A stretch of DNA of 64,000 nt from Bacteroidota bacterium (GTDB lineage: Bacteria; Bacteroidota; Bacteroidia; 2-12-FULL-35-15): positions 29,203 to 93,202 of the forward strand of contig JAOQAD010000002.1 in NCBI GenBank assembly GCA_025963775.1, given 5' to 3'. Under the pieces are notes generated by a model that did no database searches, was not told where the DNA came from, and worked only from the letters and a program-made list of their open reading frames with translations. The translations under genes were made by a program, and so were the position numbers. This document shows, one piece after another, positions 38,207 to 47,555 of the stretch (position 1 is its first letter; each line of letters begins with the position of its first letter).

Positions 38207-38977
38207 TTGCGAAAAATGCAGGTTACATTCTTAGGTACAGGAACATCACAAGGCATTCCCATCATTGCCTGTCCCTGCGAAGTGTGCAACTCGCATAACC
38301 CGAAGGATAACCGCCTGCGCTCTTCCGTGATGATCACCGAGCAGGGAAAGAATTTTGTGATCGATACCGGCCCTGACTTTCGCCAGCAGATGCTGCGGGA
38401 AAATGTGAAGACGATGGAAGCGGTACTTTTTACGCATGAGCACAAGGACCATACAGCCGGTTTTGATGACATCCGCGCTTTTAATTTTATCCTGAAAAAA
38501 AAAATGGATGTGTATGCCTCGCAGCGTGTGCAGGATGCCATCCGCCGGGAATTCGCCTATATTTTCAGCGATTTCAAATATCCCGGCATTCCTGAAGTGG
38601 AGATGCATCTGATCGGCAATGAGCCTTTCCGCATTGCAGGCCTTGAGTTTATCCCGATCGACGTGATGCATTACAAGCTGCCTGTTGTCGGTTTCCGTTG
38701 CGGGGATTTTACCTACATTACCGATGCGAATTTTATTTCCGGTAAGGAAAAAGAAAAGATCAGGAACTCGAAAGTGCTTGTATTGAATGCACTCCGGAGG
38801 GAAGAGCATATTTCTCATTTTACATTGCAGCAGGCCATTGAGCTGGTGGAGGAGCTGAAGCCGGAAATGGCGTATTTCACGCACATCAGCCACCAGCTTG
38901 GATTGCATGCCGAAGTGGAGAAGGAGCTGCCTGGTAATATCCGCCTGGCTTATGATGGATTGAAGATAGAAATCTAA
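38207..38977 (+). CDS. MBL-fold metallohydrolase (PhnP-like)
   Basis: FLGTGTSQGIP; FTHEHKDHTAGFDDIR (HxHxDH); YFTHISHQLG. Confidence 0.93.
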   Translation: MRKMQVTFLGTGTSQGIPIIACPCEVCNSHNPKDNRLRSSVMITEQGKNFVIDTGPDFRQQMLRENVKTMEAVLFTHEHKDHTAGFDDIRAFNFILKKKMDVYASQRVQDAIRREFAYIFSDFKYPGIPEVEMHLIGNEPFRIAGLEFIPIDVMHYKLPVVGFRCGDFTYITDANFISGKEKEKIRNSKVLVLNALRREEHISHFTLQQAIELVEELKPEMAYFTHISHQLGLHAEVEKELPGNIRLAYDGLKIEI

Positions 38978-39844
38978 ATGACGACACAGATCCCGATACA
39001 TGACCTCGTTGAAACGGATGATACCTCCTGCAGGATCATTGCGCTGAACGTGCCTTCGGACTATTCCACCAACGAAGCGCACCGCCACAGCTATTACGAG
39101 CTGCTGCTCTTCACCAGCGGCAGCGGAAAGCACATGATCGATTTTGATGTACATGAGATCGGGCCGCAGAGCATTCATTTTGTTGCGGCCGGACAGGTGC
39201 ACGCACTTAAGCGCAGCATGGACACCAAAGGCTACGTGATCGCCTTCTCCAAAGAGTTCATGTTCCTGAACTCCACCGATACCAATGTGCTGAACGATTT
39301 TCCCGCATTCAATAAAACCGCGCATCCCGTACTTCCCCTTCCGGGAAGCTTGTTCCCGGAGCTGCAGGCGCTGGTGAAAAGCATGGAGGCAGAATTCAGC
39401 GGCAGCAATCCTTTTCGTGATAAAATGCTGGGCGCTTTTATTTCTATCCTTCTCCTGAAATGCAGGAGCCACATGCAAAGCAGCGCAGGCGGAAAAGCAG
39501 ATGCCAATACACAGCAACTGCTTCTAAGGTTCAATGCCCTGCTCGAAGAGAAATTTATCACACTGCACAAGGTGAATGAGTATGCCGAGCTGATGAACGT
39601 TTCAGCCAACCACCTGAGCGAAAGCATCAAGAAGCTCACCGGTAAAACGGCAGGGGAGCAGATCCAGGACAGGCTGGTGCTTGAAGCGAAGCGCCTGTTG
39701 CTGCATTCAGCCATCACCGCAAAAGAGATCGCCTATCATCTCAATTTCAGCGATCCCTCTTATTTCAGCCGTTTTTTCAAAACAAATACGGGCATGGCAC
39801 CCGAGGAATTCAGAAAGCAGAGCCGCGAAAAGTACCAGCAATAA
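38978..39844 (+). CDS. AraC family transcriptional regulator
   Basis: Cupin-like N-terminus (HRHSYYELLLFTSGSGKH); tandem HTH ending IAYHLNFSDPSYFSRFFKTNTGMAPEEFRK. Confidence 0.95.
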   Translation: MTTQIPIHDLVETDDTSCRIIALNVPSDYSTNEAHRHSYYELLLFTSGSGKHMIDFDVHEIGPQSIHFVAAGQVHALKRSMDTKGYVIAFSKEFMFLNSTDTNVLNDFPAFNKTAHPVLPLPGSLFPELQALVKSMEAEFSGSNPFRDKMLGAFISILLLKCRSHMQSSAGGKADANTQQLLLRFNALLEEKFITLHKVNEYAELMNVSANHLSESIKKLTGKTAGEQIQDRLVLEAKRLLLHSAITAKEIAYHLNFSDPSYFSRFFKTNTGMAPEEFRKQSREKYQQ

Positions 39845-39906
39845 CGTGATTTGTAATTGCTGCTAAAGGAATTTAACTGTACTTTTGGCCTATAAATTTC
39901 TCTAAA

Positions 39907-40743
39907 ATGAAAAAAACTACACGATTTGTTTTATCAATCTTTGCGGTGACGGCAGGATTAATTGCCACTGATGCGCTCACAACGAATGTCCACGGTGATT
40001 CAGCAGGAGCGCCTGCTTCACGCACGGGATCTCCTGCAGACGGCGCCAACTGCACCGCCTGCCACACAGGAACCGCGGCGACTACTCTGGCGGGACTGAT
40101 CACATCCACTATTCCTGCTACAGGATATGTTCCCGGGCAAACATACACTGTTACAGCAAGCATTACACAGGTGGGGAAAACAAAATTCGGCTTCGAAATT
40201 TCCCCGCAAACTACAACCGGTGTGAAAAAAGGAACACTGGTCGTGACGAACGCTACCGCCACAAAACTTGTCGGCAGCGGAAAATACATTACCCATAAAT
40301 CAACGGGAACGGCATTCTCATCCGGCACTGCAACATGGACATTCGACTGGACTGCACCTGCTGCGGGCAGCGGCAGCTTCACGTTTTACGGCGCTTTCAA
40401 TATTACCAACAGCAGCAATACCAACAGCGGGGATATTATCAAACTTTCTACGCTGGCAGTTACTGAAGACCTTTCTACAGGAATTGCTGATAAGCTTTCG
40501 CTGGATAACCAGATCAACGTATTTCCGAACCCGGTGGAGGACAGGCTGAACATCAGCAGCACTTCTGCAGACATTACAGAGGCTACTGTTAGCATCATCA
40601 ATGTACAGGGACAACTGGTGAGAATGGTGGATCATTTCCAGCTCAACTCATACATCGGTGTGGAGGAGCTGCCAAAAGGCTTTTACATCCTGAAAGTTGA
40701 AACGGAGCAGGGAATTGCAGTGAAGAAGATTTTGAAGCGGTAG
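39907..40743 (+). CDS. secreted protein with single CxxCH heme motif and T9SS C-terminal sorting domain
   Basis: SPADGANCTACHTG; C-terminal INVFPNPVEDRLNI...LPKGFYILKVETEQGIAVKKILKR. Confidence 0.88.
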   Translation: MKKTTRFVLSIFAVTAGLIATDALTTNVHGDSAGAPASRTGSPADGANCTACHTGTAATTLAGLITSTIPATGYVPGQTYTVTASITQVGKTKFGFEISPQTTTGVKKGTLVVTNATATKLVGSGKYITHKSTGTAFSSGTATWTFDWTAPAAGSGSFTFYGAFNITNSSNTNSGDIIKLSTLAVTEDLSTGIADKLSLDNQINVFPNPVEDRLNISSTSADITEATVSIINVQGQLVRMVDHFQLNSYIGVEELPKGFYILKVETEQGIAVKKILKR

Positions 40744-40769
40744 TGTGTGTCAGTGCCCTTCCGGCGAAA

Positions 40770-40799
40770 GTATCGAGAACAGGCCTACTTCTCGATACT
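40770..40799. repeat. inverted repeat GTATCGAGAA-N10-TTCTCGATAC
   Basis: 10-bp arms in convergent intergenic gap. Confidence 0.65.
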
Positions 40800-40848
40800 C
40801 TCCCTTCAGTCGAACTCGAAGTGACTTTAAAAATCAGAATAAGCGAAA

Positions 40849-40880
40849 CAAAAATGCGGATCAACAATCCGCATTTTTTA
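40849..40880. terminator. bidirectional terminator between T9SS-cargo gene and folP
   Basis: AAAATGCGGAT-CAACA-ATCCGCATTTT. Confidence 0.8.
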
Positions 40881-41715
40881 TTTTCTGAACAAGCGTCAGC
40901 ACTTCTTTTGCTTCTTTAACATCGTGCACGCGGATGATTTTTGCTCCTTTCTGCAGCGCGATCGTATTTAAAACTGTTGTTCCGTTAAGTGCATCTTTCG
41001 ATTTGATATTCAGAATCTTATTAACAATTGATTTCCGGGAAATGCCGACCAGCAGCGGCGCATTTAATTCACTGAATTTTTCGAGGTTCCGGAACAGCTC
41101 CAGATTGTGCTCCGTTGTTTTTCCGAAGCCGAATCCCGGATCGAGGATCACTTTTTTAAGGCCGAGGCTGTTCAGCTGCTTCAGCCTTGCTTCGAGGAAT
41201 TCATACACTTCTTTCACAACATCGGTGTAAACCGGCTGCTCCTGCATGTTTTGGGGTGTTCCCTGTATGTGCATGAGAATGTACGGCACATTCAGCCGGG
41301 CAGCGGTTTCAAACATCCTGTCATCCAGCGTGCCGCCCGAAATATCGTTGATGATGTCCGCACCGCAATCCACCGCCTTTTCAGCGATTGCAGCACGGAA
41401 GGTATCCACGGAGATCAGGCTTTCGGGATAATGCTTCCGGAGGGAAGACACCACTTTGAGCAGCCGCGCGGATTCCTCCGCTTCACTGATATGCTCAGCC
41501 CCGGGCCGGGTAGAGCAGGCGCCAACATCAATTATATCTGCTCCTTCCTCCAGCATTTTCCCCGCATGCTCCAGCCACTGGCTCTCCTGCGTGTATTTTC
41601 CGCCGTCGAAAAAAGAGTCCGGCGTTACATTTAAAATACCCATTATCATCGGGTTAGGCTTTTGGTCAAAAATCCGCTCTGTTTTCAGAGAAAAAAATGT
41701 ATCTTGTGCGCTCAT
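40861..41715 (-). CDS. folP: dihydropteroate synthase
   Basis: MGILNVTPDSFFDGGKY; DVGACSTRPGAE; ILDPGFGFGKTTEHNLEL; VGISRKS; VHDVKE. Start at Met 41715. Confidence 0.95.
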   Translation of the reverse strand: MSAQDTFFSLKTERIFDQKPNPMIMGILNVTPDSFFDGGKYTQESQWLEHAGKMLEEGADIIDVGACSTRPGAEHISEAEESARLLKVVSSLRKHYPESLISVDTFRAAIAEKAVDCGADIINDISGGTLDDRMFETAARLNVPYILMHIQGTPQNMQEQPVYTDVVKEVYEFLEARLKQLNSLGLKKVILDPGFGFGKTTEHNLELFRNLEKFSELNAPLLVGISRKSIVNKILNIKSKDALNGTTVLNTIALQKGAKIIRVHDVKEAKEVLTLVQKIKNADC

Positions 41716-41809
41716 TAATGAGATTTGTTGATTTATTGAAATAGAGAATTGTTGAATTGAATGGCTAAATCCCAAATTCTCCAGATCTCCACTTCTCTGA
41801 TTTTTTATT

Positions 41810-42346
41810 ATGAATAAGACATCTACGCAATACGATACGGCAATAAATTCCTGCAAAGATATTTTTATTAAAAAAATGAAAGATTACGGAACTGCCTGGC
41901 GTGTGCTGCGCACCAGTTCCATTACCGATCAGATCTTCATCAAGGCACAGCGTATCCGCAACATCGAGGATAAAGGTACTCAAAAAATCATCGACGATAT
42001 CCGTTCCGAATACATCGGCATCATCAATTACTCCATCATTGGCCTTATCCAGCTTGCATTGAAGAACGACAGCCGCATGGAGCTTCCTGCGGATGAAGTG
42101 AGCAAGCTGTTCGACAAGCATTCCGATGAAGCAAAAAGCCTGATGGAGAACAAAAATCACGATTACGGCGAAGCATGGCGCGACATGAGGGTAAGCTCGC
42201 TCACCGACCTGATCCTGATGAAGATCCTGCGCATCAAGCAGATCGAGGATAACAAAGGCGAAACCATTATCTCGGAAGGGATCGATGCCAATTTCCACGA
42301 CATGATCAATTATTCCGTGTTTGCACTGATAAAACTAAGCGAATAA
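41810..42346 (+). CDS. DUF1599-type protein
   Basis: Two repeats: FIKKMKDYGTAWRVLRTSSITDQIFIKAQRI and LMENKNHDYGEAWRDMRVSSLTDLILMKILRI. Confidence 0.85.
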   Translation: MNKTSTQYDTAINSCKDIFIKKMKDYGTAWRVLRTSSITDQIFIKAQRIRNIEDKGTQKIIDDIRSEYIGIINYSIIGLIQLALKNDSRMELPADEVSKLFDKHSDEAKSLMENKNHDYGEAWRDMRVSSLTDLILMKILRIKQIEDNKGETIISEGIDANFHDMINYSVFALIKLSE

Positions 42347-42348
42347 AC

Positions 42349-43461
42349 ATGAAGATCATAACTGCCTTTTGCCGTATTGTAGTCGGATTGCTGTTCATCT
42401 TTTCCGGCTTTATCAAAGCCAATGATACACTCGGCTTTTCCTACAAGCTGGTGGAATATTTCGAAGTGTTCCATGCCAATTTCATGGTGCCGGCTGCTCT
42501 TCCGCTGGCTATTTTCATCTGCATCTTTGAGATCATCCTCGGCTTTACGCTGCTGATGGGCGCAAGAAGAAAGCTCACACTCTGGCTGCTCTTGCTGATG
42601 ATCGTGTTCTTCACCTTCCTCACCTTCTATTCCGCATACTTCGATGTAGTGAAGGAATGCGGCTGCTTCGGCGATTTCCTGCACCTCACGCCATGGCAAT
42701 CGTTCACAAAAGACCTTGTACTGCTGGTGCTGATCATAGTGCTGTTCATCGGTAAGGATTACATCAATCCCATCTTTAACCCGCGCATGGAGAATGCGCT
42801 GCTGATCATTATCCTCGCGGTTACGACGGCATTCCCGCTGTACACGTACAATTACCTGCCGGTGATCGATTTCCGCGCTTATGCCATCGGGAAGAACATC
42901 CCGGAGCAGAGCAAAGGCGTACCGGATGAGCTGAAATATTTTTACAAGCTGAAGGACAAAAAAACAGGCGAGATCAAAGAGGTTGACAAATGGCCGGAGA
43001 ACTGGGACCAGGTGTATGATTACGTTGACAGCAGGACAGAAGTCACCAAAAAAGGGATCGACCCGAAGATCAAGGATTTCACCATCACCGGTATGGACGG
43101 AGGGGATTATACGCAGGATATCGTGGAGAATCCGGACTATAACTTTCTGCTGATCGCCTACGACCTGGAAAAAGCTAACAAAGATGTGTTCGGAAAAATA
43201 AATGACTTTGCCGCATTGTGTAAAAGCGACAGTGTTACATTTGTGGTGCTGACCTCATCTACTCCGGATGCGATCGAAAAATTCAAAAAAGAGACAAACG
43301 TGAGCATCCCTTTTTATACGACAGACGGAACGGTGCTGAAGACAATGATCCGCTCAAACCCGGGACTGATGATGCTGAAAGGCGGAACGGTGATCGACAT
43401 GTGGCATTTTCATTCATTCCCCTCGTACAGCGATGTGAAGGAAAAATATTTTAAGAAGTAA
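42349..43461 (+). CDS. DoxX-like membrane protein with C-terminal thioredoxin-like domain (BT_3928-type)
   Basis: 4-TM N-terminus (FCRIVVGLLFIFSGFIKANDTLGFSYKLVEYFE); C-terminal alpha/beta region ending MLKGGTVIDMWHFHSFPS. Confidence 0.86.
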   Translation: MKIITAFCRIVVGLLFIFSGFIKANDTLGFSYKLVEYFEVFHANFMVPAALPLAIFICIFEIILGFTLLMGARRKLTLWLLLLMIVFFTFLTFYSAYFDVVKECGCFGDFLHLTPWQSFTKDLVLLVLIIVLFIGKDYINPIFNPRMENALLIIILAVTTAFPLYTYNYLPVIDFRAYAIGKNIPEQSKGVPDELKYFYKLKDKKTGEIKEVDKWPENWDQVYDYVDSRTEVTKKGIDPKIKDFTITGMDGGDYTQDIVENPDYNFLLIAYDLEKANKDVFGKINDFAALCKSDSVTFVVLTSSTPDAIEKFKKETNVSIPFYTTDGTVLKTMIRSNPGLMMLKGGTVIDMWHFHSFPSYSDVKEKYFKK

Positions 43462-43464
43462 ACG

Positions 43465-44544
43465 GTGGCAAAATTTATAATCAAGCGCTTGATATACGGA
43501 TTCCTGGTTTTACTGGGAGTGATCACGGTTGTCTTCCTGCTTTTTAATGTGCTTCCCGGCGATCCGGCAAGGATGATGCTCGGGCAGCGTGCCGACCAGG
43601 CTTCCATTGATGCTATCAATAAAGACCTGGGCCGCGACAAATCACTTACCACCCAGTTCATCATGTACCTGAATGACCTTTCGCCGCTTTCGGTGCACGA
43701 CCCGGTGGACAAGGACCATTACCTGTACCTGAACCCGGATAAGTATTCATCCTACACCAAATTATTCCCGGTTTCCTCCACCAAGGTGCTTATCCTCAAA
43801 TATCCGTACCTCCGGAGGTCGTACATCACCAAGCGGAAAGTTTCCGACATCATTAAAGACACGATGCCGGCAACGGTGGTGCTTGCCTTTTCCGCGATCA
43901 CATTCGGTGCATTTTTCGGGATCCTGCTCGGGATCTGGGCTGCCATCAAAAAGAATTCCTGGTTCGACAAGAGCTCGCTCGTGTTTGCCATCTTCGGAAT
44001 GGCGCTGCCATCCTTCTTTATCGGTTTGATCATCTCCTGGTTCTTCGGCTACATCCTCCGCGATTATACGGGACTCAACCACCAGGGATCGCTCTATTAC
44101 ATCGATGATTTCGGTGACCAGAAGCTGGTGCTGAAAAACTTATTGCTGCCAACACTTACCCTTGGTTTGCGCCCGCTTGCCATCATCATCCAGCTTACCC
44201 GCGGCTCGCTGCTCGATGTCCTGTCGCAGGATTACATCCGTACTGCCACCGCCAAAGGGCTCAGCTTCTACAAAGTGGTGTTCAAGCATGCGCTCAAAAA
44301 TGCGCTGAACCCGGTGATCACCGCCATATCCGGATGGTTTGCAGGCCTCATGGCTGGCGCCGTTTTTGTGGAAAGGGTATTTAACTGGCGCGGGATCGGG
44401 AATGAAGTGGTGGATGCCCTCGAGAAAAATGACCTTCCGGTTGTAATGGGCGCCACGCTTGTATTTGCCGTAGTATTCGTTTTTATCAACATCACTGTTG
44501 ACATTGTGTATGGCATCCTGGATCCGCGCGTGAGGGTGCAATAA
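43465..44544 (+). CDS. ABC transporter permease (DppB/OppB-like; GTG start)
   Basis: FIIKRLIYGFLVLLGVITVVFLLFNVLPGDPA; DYIRTATAKGLSFYKVVFKHALKNALNPVI (EAA loop). Confidence 0.93.
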   Translation: MAKFIIKRLIYGFLVLLGVITVVFLLFNVLPGDPARMMLGQRADQASIDAINKDLGRDKSLTTQFIMYLNDLSPLSVHDPVDKDHYLYLNPDKYSSYTKLFPVSSTKVLILKYPYLRRSYITKRKVSDIIKDTMPATVVLAFSAITFGAFFGILLGIWAAIKKNSWFDKSSLVFAIFGMALPSFFIGLIISWFFGYILRDYTGLNHQGSLYYIDDFGDQKLVLKNLLLPTLTLGLRPLAIIIQLTRGSLLDVLSQDYIRTATAKGLSFYKVVFKHALKNALNPVITAISGWFAGLMAGAVFVERVFNWRGIGNEVVDALEKNDLPVVMGATLVFAVVFVFINITVDIVYGILDPRVRVQ

Positions 44545-44567
44545 TTTACTCCTTTTAGTATTCTTCA

Positions 44568-45530
44568 ATGAAAAAGTTAGTTAGTTCGGGGATCGTATTT
44601 TTAACTGTGGTGTGCAGCGCTTTCGCGCAAAGCTCCGCGAAATATACAGAGCTGGCCCGAGAGGCCAAAAGCCTTTTCGAAAGCAAACAATACAGGCGCT
44701 CCGCAGAAACATACACCAAAGCCTTCCGCGCAAACGGCTGGAAAGCATACCGTGCCGACCGCTACAATGCGGCCTGCGCATGGACACTCGCGGGAAACAG
44801 GGATTCGGCATTCTACCAGTTGTTCAGGGTGGCGGATGCCTTTAAGTATGATAATTACGACCGCATTTCCACCGATTCGGTGCTCACTTCGCTCAACAAG
44901 GATGCGCGCTGGGGACAGCTGCTGAACATTGTGAAGCAGAACATCGGCATGGAAGAGGCAAAGCTGAACAAGGCGCTGCTGAAGCTGATGGACAGCGTTT
45001 ACCACGATGACCAGGCCTACCGTTTCCAGCAGATCAGCGTGTATAAGGAATTTGGGTATTCATCACCGGAAGGAAAAAACATCAGGAAAACCATTCATGA
45101 AAAAGATTCACTGAACGAGATCATCGTCAGCGGACTGCTTGATAAGTACGGCTGGATCGGGAAAGAAGTAGTGGGTACCAATGGCAATGCAACACTCGGT
45201 TTGGTGCTGCAGCATTCTTCGCTTGCCACGCAGCTGAAATACCTGCCCATGATGCGGGAAGCGGTGAAGACAAAAAAAGCGGATCCGTATGACCTTGCCA
45301 TGCTGGAAGACCTCGTATTGGCCAGGCAGGGGAAAAAGCAATTGTATGGAAGCTCTATTGTAAGCGTGGAAGGAAAGAAATATTATGTTTCCCCGATGGA
45401 AGATCCGGCGAATGTTGACAAGCGAAGGGCTGAGCTGGGATTGGGCACGCTGGATGAATACCTCCGGAACTGGGGCATCCGCTGGGACATTAAAAAGTAT
45501 GAAGAAGACCTGAAGCTTTACGAAAAGTAA
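44568..45530 (+). CDS. secreted TPR-like hypothetical protein
   Basis: Signal peptide MKKLVSSGIVFLTVVCSAFAQ; TPR-like AKSLFESKQYRRSAETYTKAFRAN. Confidence 0.75.
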   Translation: MKKLVSSGIVFLTVVCSAFAQSSAKYTELAREAKSLFESKQYRRSAETYTKAFRANGWKAYRADRYNAACAWTLAGNRDSAFYQLFRVADAFKYDNYDRISTDSVLTSLNKDARWGQLLNIVKQNIGMEEAKLNKALLKLMDSVYHDDQAYRFQQISVYKEFGYSSPEGKNIRKTIHEKDSLNEIIVSGLLDKYGWIGKEVVGTNGNATLGLVLQHSSLATQLKYLPMMREAVKTKKADPYDLAMLEDLVLARQGKKQLYGSSIVSVEGKKYYVSPMEDPANVDKRRAELGLGTLDEYLRNWGIRWDIKKYEEDLKLYEK

Positions 45531-45560
45531 TCCATTATTAATTCTTTAAAACAGCAGCAC

Positions 45561-46313
45561 ATGAGAAGAAAGATCGTTGCAGGCAACTGGAAAATGAACA
45601 AGGACCTTCAACAGGGCATGAACCTGGTAGAGGAAGTGCTTTCACTTTCATCCCCGGAAGATGTGCTGAAGATCTTTGCAGCACCTTTTATTCACATCAC
45701 TTCAGCGATTGAAAAAGTAAAAGGCAAAAACGATTATGCCGTTGCAGCGCAAAACTGCCATCACCTCGAATGCGGCGCTTACACAGGCGAAGTATCAGCA
45801 GAAATGATCAGCTCGGCAGGTGCAGGATATGTGATCATCGGGCATTCCGAAAGAAGGAATTATTTCAATGAAACAACATCCGTCCTCACACAAAAAGTAA
45901 ACATCGCGCTTGCCAATAATTTAATCCCGATTTTTTGCGTGGGTGAAAACCTCGAGCACCGCAATGCCAACCAGCATCTCGAGATCGTAAGGCAGCAATT
46001 GAAAGAAGCGCTGTATCATTTATCAGCAGCCGATTTCAGCAGGCTCATTATCGCCTACGAACCTGTATGGGCAATCGGTACCGGCGTAACTGCCACCAGC
46101 CACCAGGCGCAGGGCATGCATAATTTTATCCGTTCCGAGATCAATAAAAAATACGGAAAGGAAATTTCCGAAAACACTTCTGTTTTATATGGTGGCAGCT
46201 GCAATGCTGAAAATGCAAAGGAATTGTTCTCCTGCCTGGATGTGGATGGCGGACTTGTTGGAGGAGCATCACTCAAGGCTGCAGACTTTGTAGCGATCGC
46301 TAACTCATTTTAA
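45561..46313 (+). CDS. tpiA: triose-phosphate isomerase
   Basis: IVAGNWKMNKD; IIGHSERR; AYEPVWAIGTG; YGGSCNAENA. Confidence 0.98.
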   Translation: MRRKIVAGNWKMNKDLQQGMNLVEEVLSLSSPEDVLKIFAAPFIHITSAIEKVKGKNDYAVAAQNCHHLECGAYTGEVSAEMISSAGAGYVIIGHSERRNYFNETTSVLTQKVNIALANNLIPIFCVGENLEHRNANQHLEIVRQQLKEALYHLSAADFSRLIIAYEPVWAIGTGVTATSHQAQGMHNFIRSEINKKYGKEISENTSVLYGGSCNAENAKELFSCLDVDGGLVGGASLKAADFVAIANSF

Positions 46314-46549
46314 AAATACGGATCGCTGATTAGTTCGAATTTATGAATAGGAGTGTCATTGCGAGGAGACACGCCGAATCAATCTCATTCAACGAATAAC
46401 GAATCATTACGAATGTATACGAATTACGAATTGGTGTACGGTTGCGCGTTGTCAGGCGGAGGGTTAAAACGTCGAAGAGTGTGCGCAAGCCGGCCCAGAT
46501 GGTTCGACAGGCTCAACATGACAACGCGCAAAATATTGCTTCGGCTGAG

Positions 46550-46632
46550 TCAGTTCGAGCGAAGCCGAGAACGCGGGTTGACTACATAATACGTTTAAGC
46601 TTACACACGTTCTCGACTTCGCTCGAACTGAC
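46550..46632. repeat. long intergenic inverted repeat TCAGTTCGAGCGAAGCCGAGAACG ... CGTTCTCGACTTCGCTCGAACTGA
   Basis: 24-nt arms, essentially one mismatch, ~35-nt spacer. Confidence 0.85.
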
Positions 46633-46711
46633 ATCACACAGATTCGTAAATTAGTATACGTTCGTATTTGTACCATCTGAAATCACCAATCTAATACACT
46701 GATCAACAAAA

Positions 46712-47548
46712 ATGAACTACATAGAACTCACCGTAACAGTAGAACCTAAAGAACAGGGCAGCGATGTGCTCATTGCGCAGCTTTCCGAGCTCGATTACGA
46801 AAGCTTCGTGGAGAATGAAAAGGGTTTCTGCGCTTACATACAGGAGCAGCATTACGATGAAAGCAGGCTGAACCTGGCTTTGTCGCTGTACGCCGACTTC
46901 TTCAAAATAAGCCATACCTCGAAAACAATCCCGCAACAAAACTGGAACAAAGAGTGGGAGAGCAGCTTTCAGCCGATAGAGGTGGATGGCAAATGCTATA
47001 TCCGCGCACCATTTCATCCTGCAAAGGAAGGCTTCATTTACGATGTGATCATTGAGCCGAAAATGTCGTTTGGCACCGGGCATCACCACACCACCCAGCT
47101 GATGATCCGGAAATTAATGTTATTAAATGTTAAAAACAGCTCGCTGCTCGACATGGGCTGCGGTACCGGCGTACTCGCGATCGTCGCCTCCATGATGGGC
47201 GCCGGCCCCATAATGGCGGTAGATATCGACGAATGGAGCTATGAGAACACCATTGAGAATTTGGAGAAAAATAATATCAACAAGGTGCTTGTTCATAAAG
47301 GCAACGCGGAAATTTTGCAGAAAAAAATATTTCATACTATATTAGCGAATATCAATAAAAATGTACTGCTGGCCGATCTGCCCGTGTATGTTCAATCGCT
47401 CGAAAAAGGAGGAAACCTGATTTTAAGCGGCTTTTTTGAGACTGACATCACAGAACTAAGTCTTAAAGCAACTGAACTTGGATTAAAATTTGAAGACAAG
47501 GCTGTTAGCGAGCAATGGACCATGCTGCATTTTATCAAACCCGCTTAA
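46712..47548 (+). CDS. prmA: ribosomal protein L11 methyltransferase
   Basis: MSFGTGHHHTTQLMI; LLDMGCGTGVLAIVASMMG; ILANINKNVLL. Confidence 0.95.
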   Translation: MNYIELTVTVEPKEQGSDVLIAQLSELDYESFVENEKGFCAYIQEQHYDESRLNLALSLYADFFKISHTSKTIPQQNWNKEWESSFQPIEVDGKCYIRAPFHPAKEGFIYDVIIEPKMSFGTGHHHTTQLMIRKLMLLNVKNSSLLDMGCGTGVLAIVASMMGAGPIMAVDIDEWSYENTIENLEKNNINKVLVHKGNAEILQKKIFHTILANINKNVLLADLPVYVQSLEKGGNLILSGFFETDITELSLKATELGLKFEDKAVSEQWTMLHFIKPA

Positions 47549-47555
47549 TATCACT

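Noticed and set aside
38246-39517. 423-aa ORF on the minus strand
   Set aside because: Fully antisense to the MBL hydrolase and AraC genes, both of which have strong motifs; low-complexity, His/Gln-rich composition typical of a shadow ORF.
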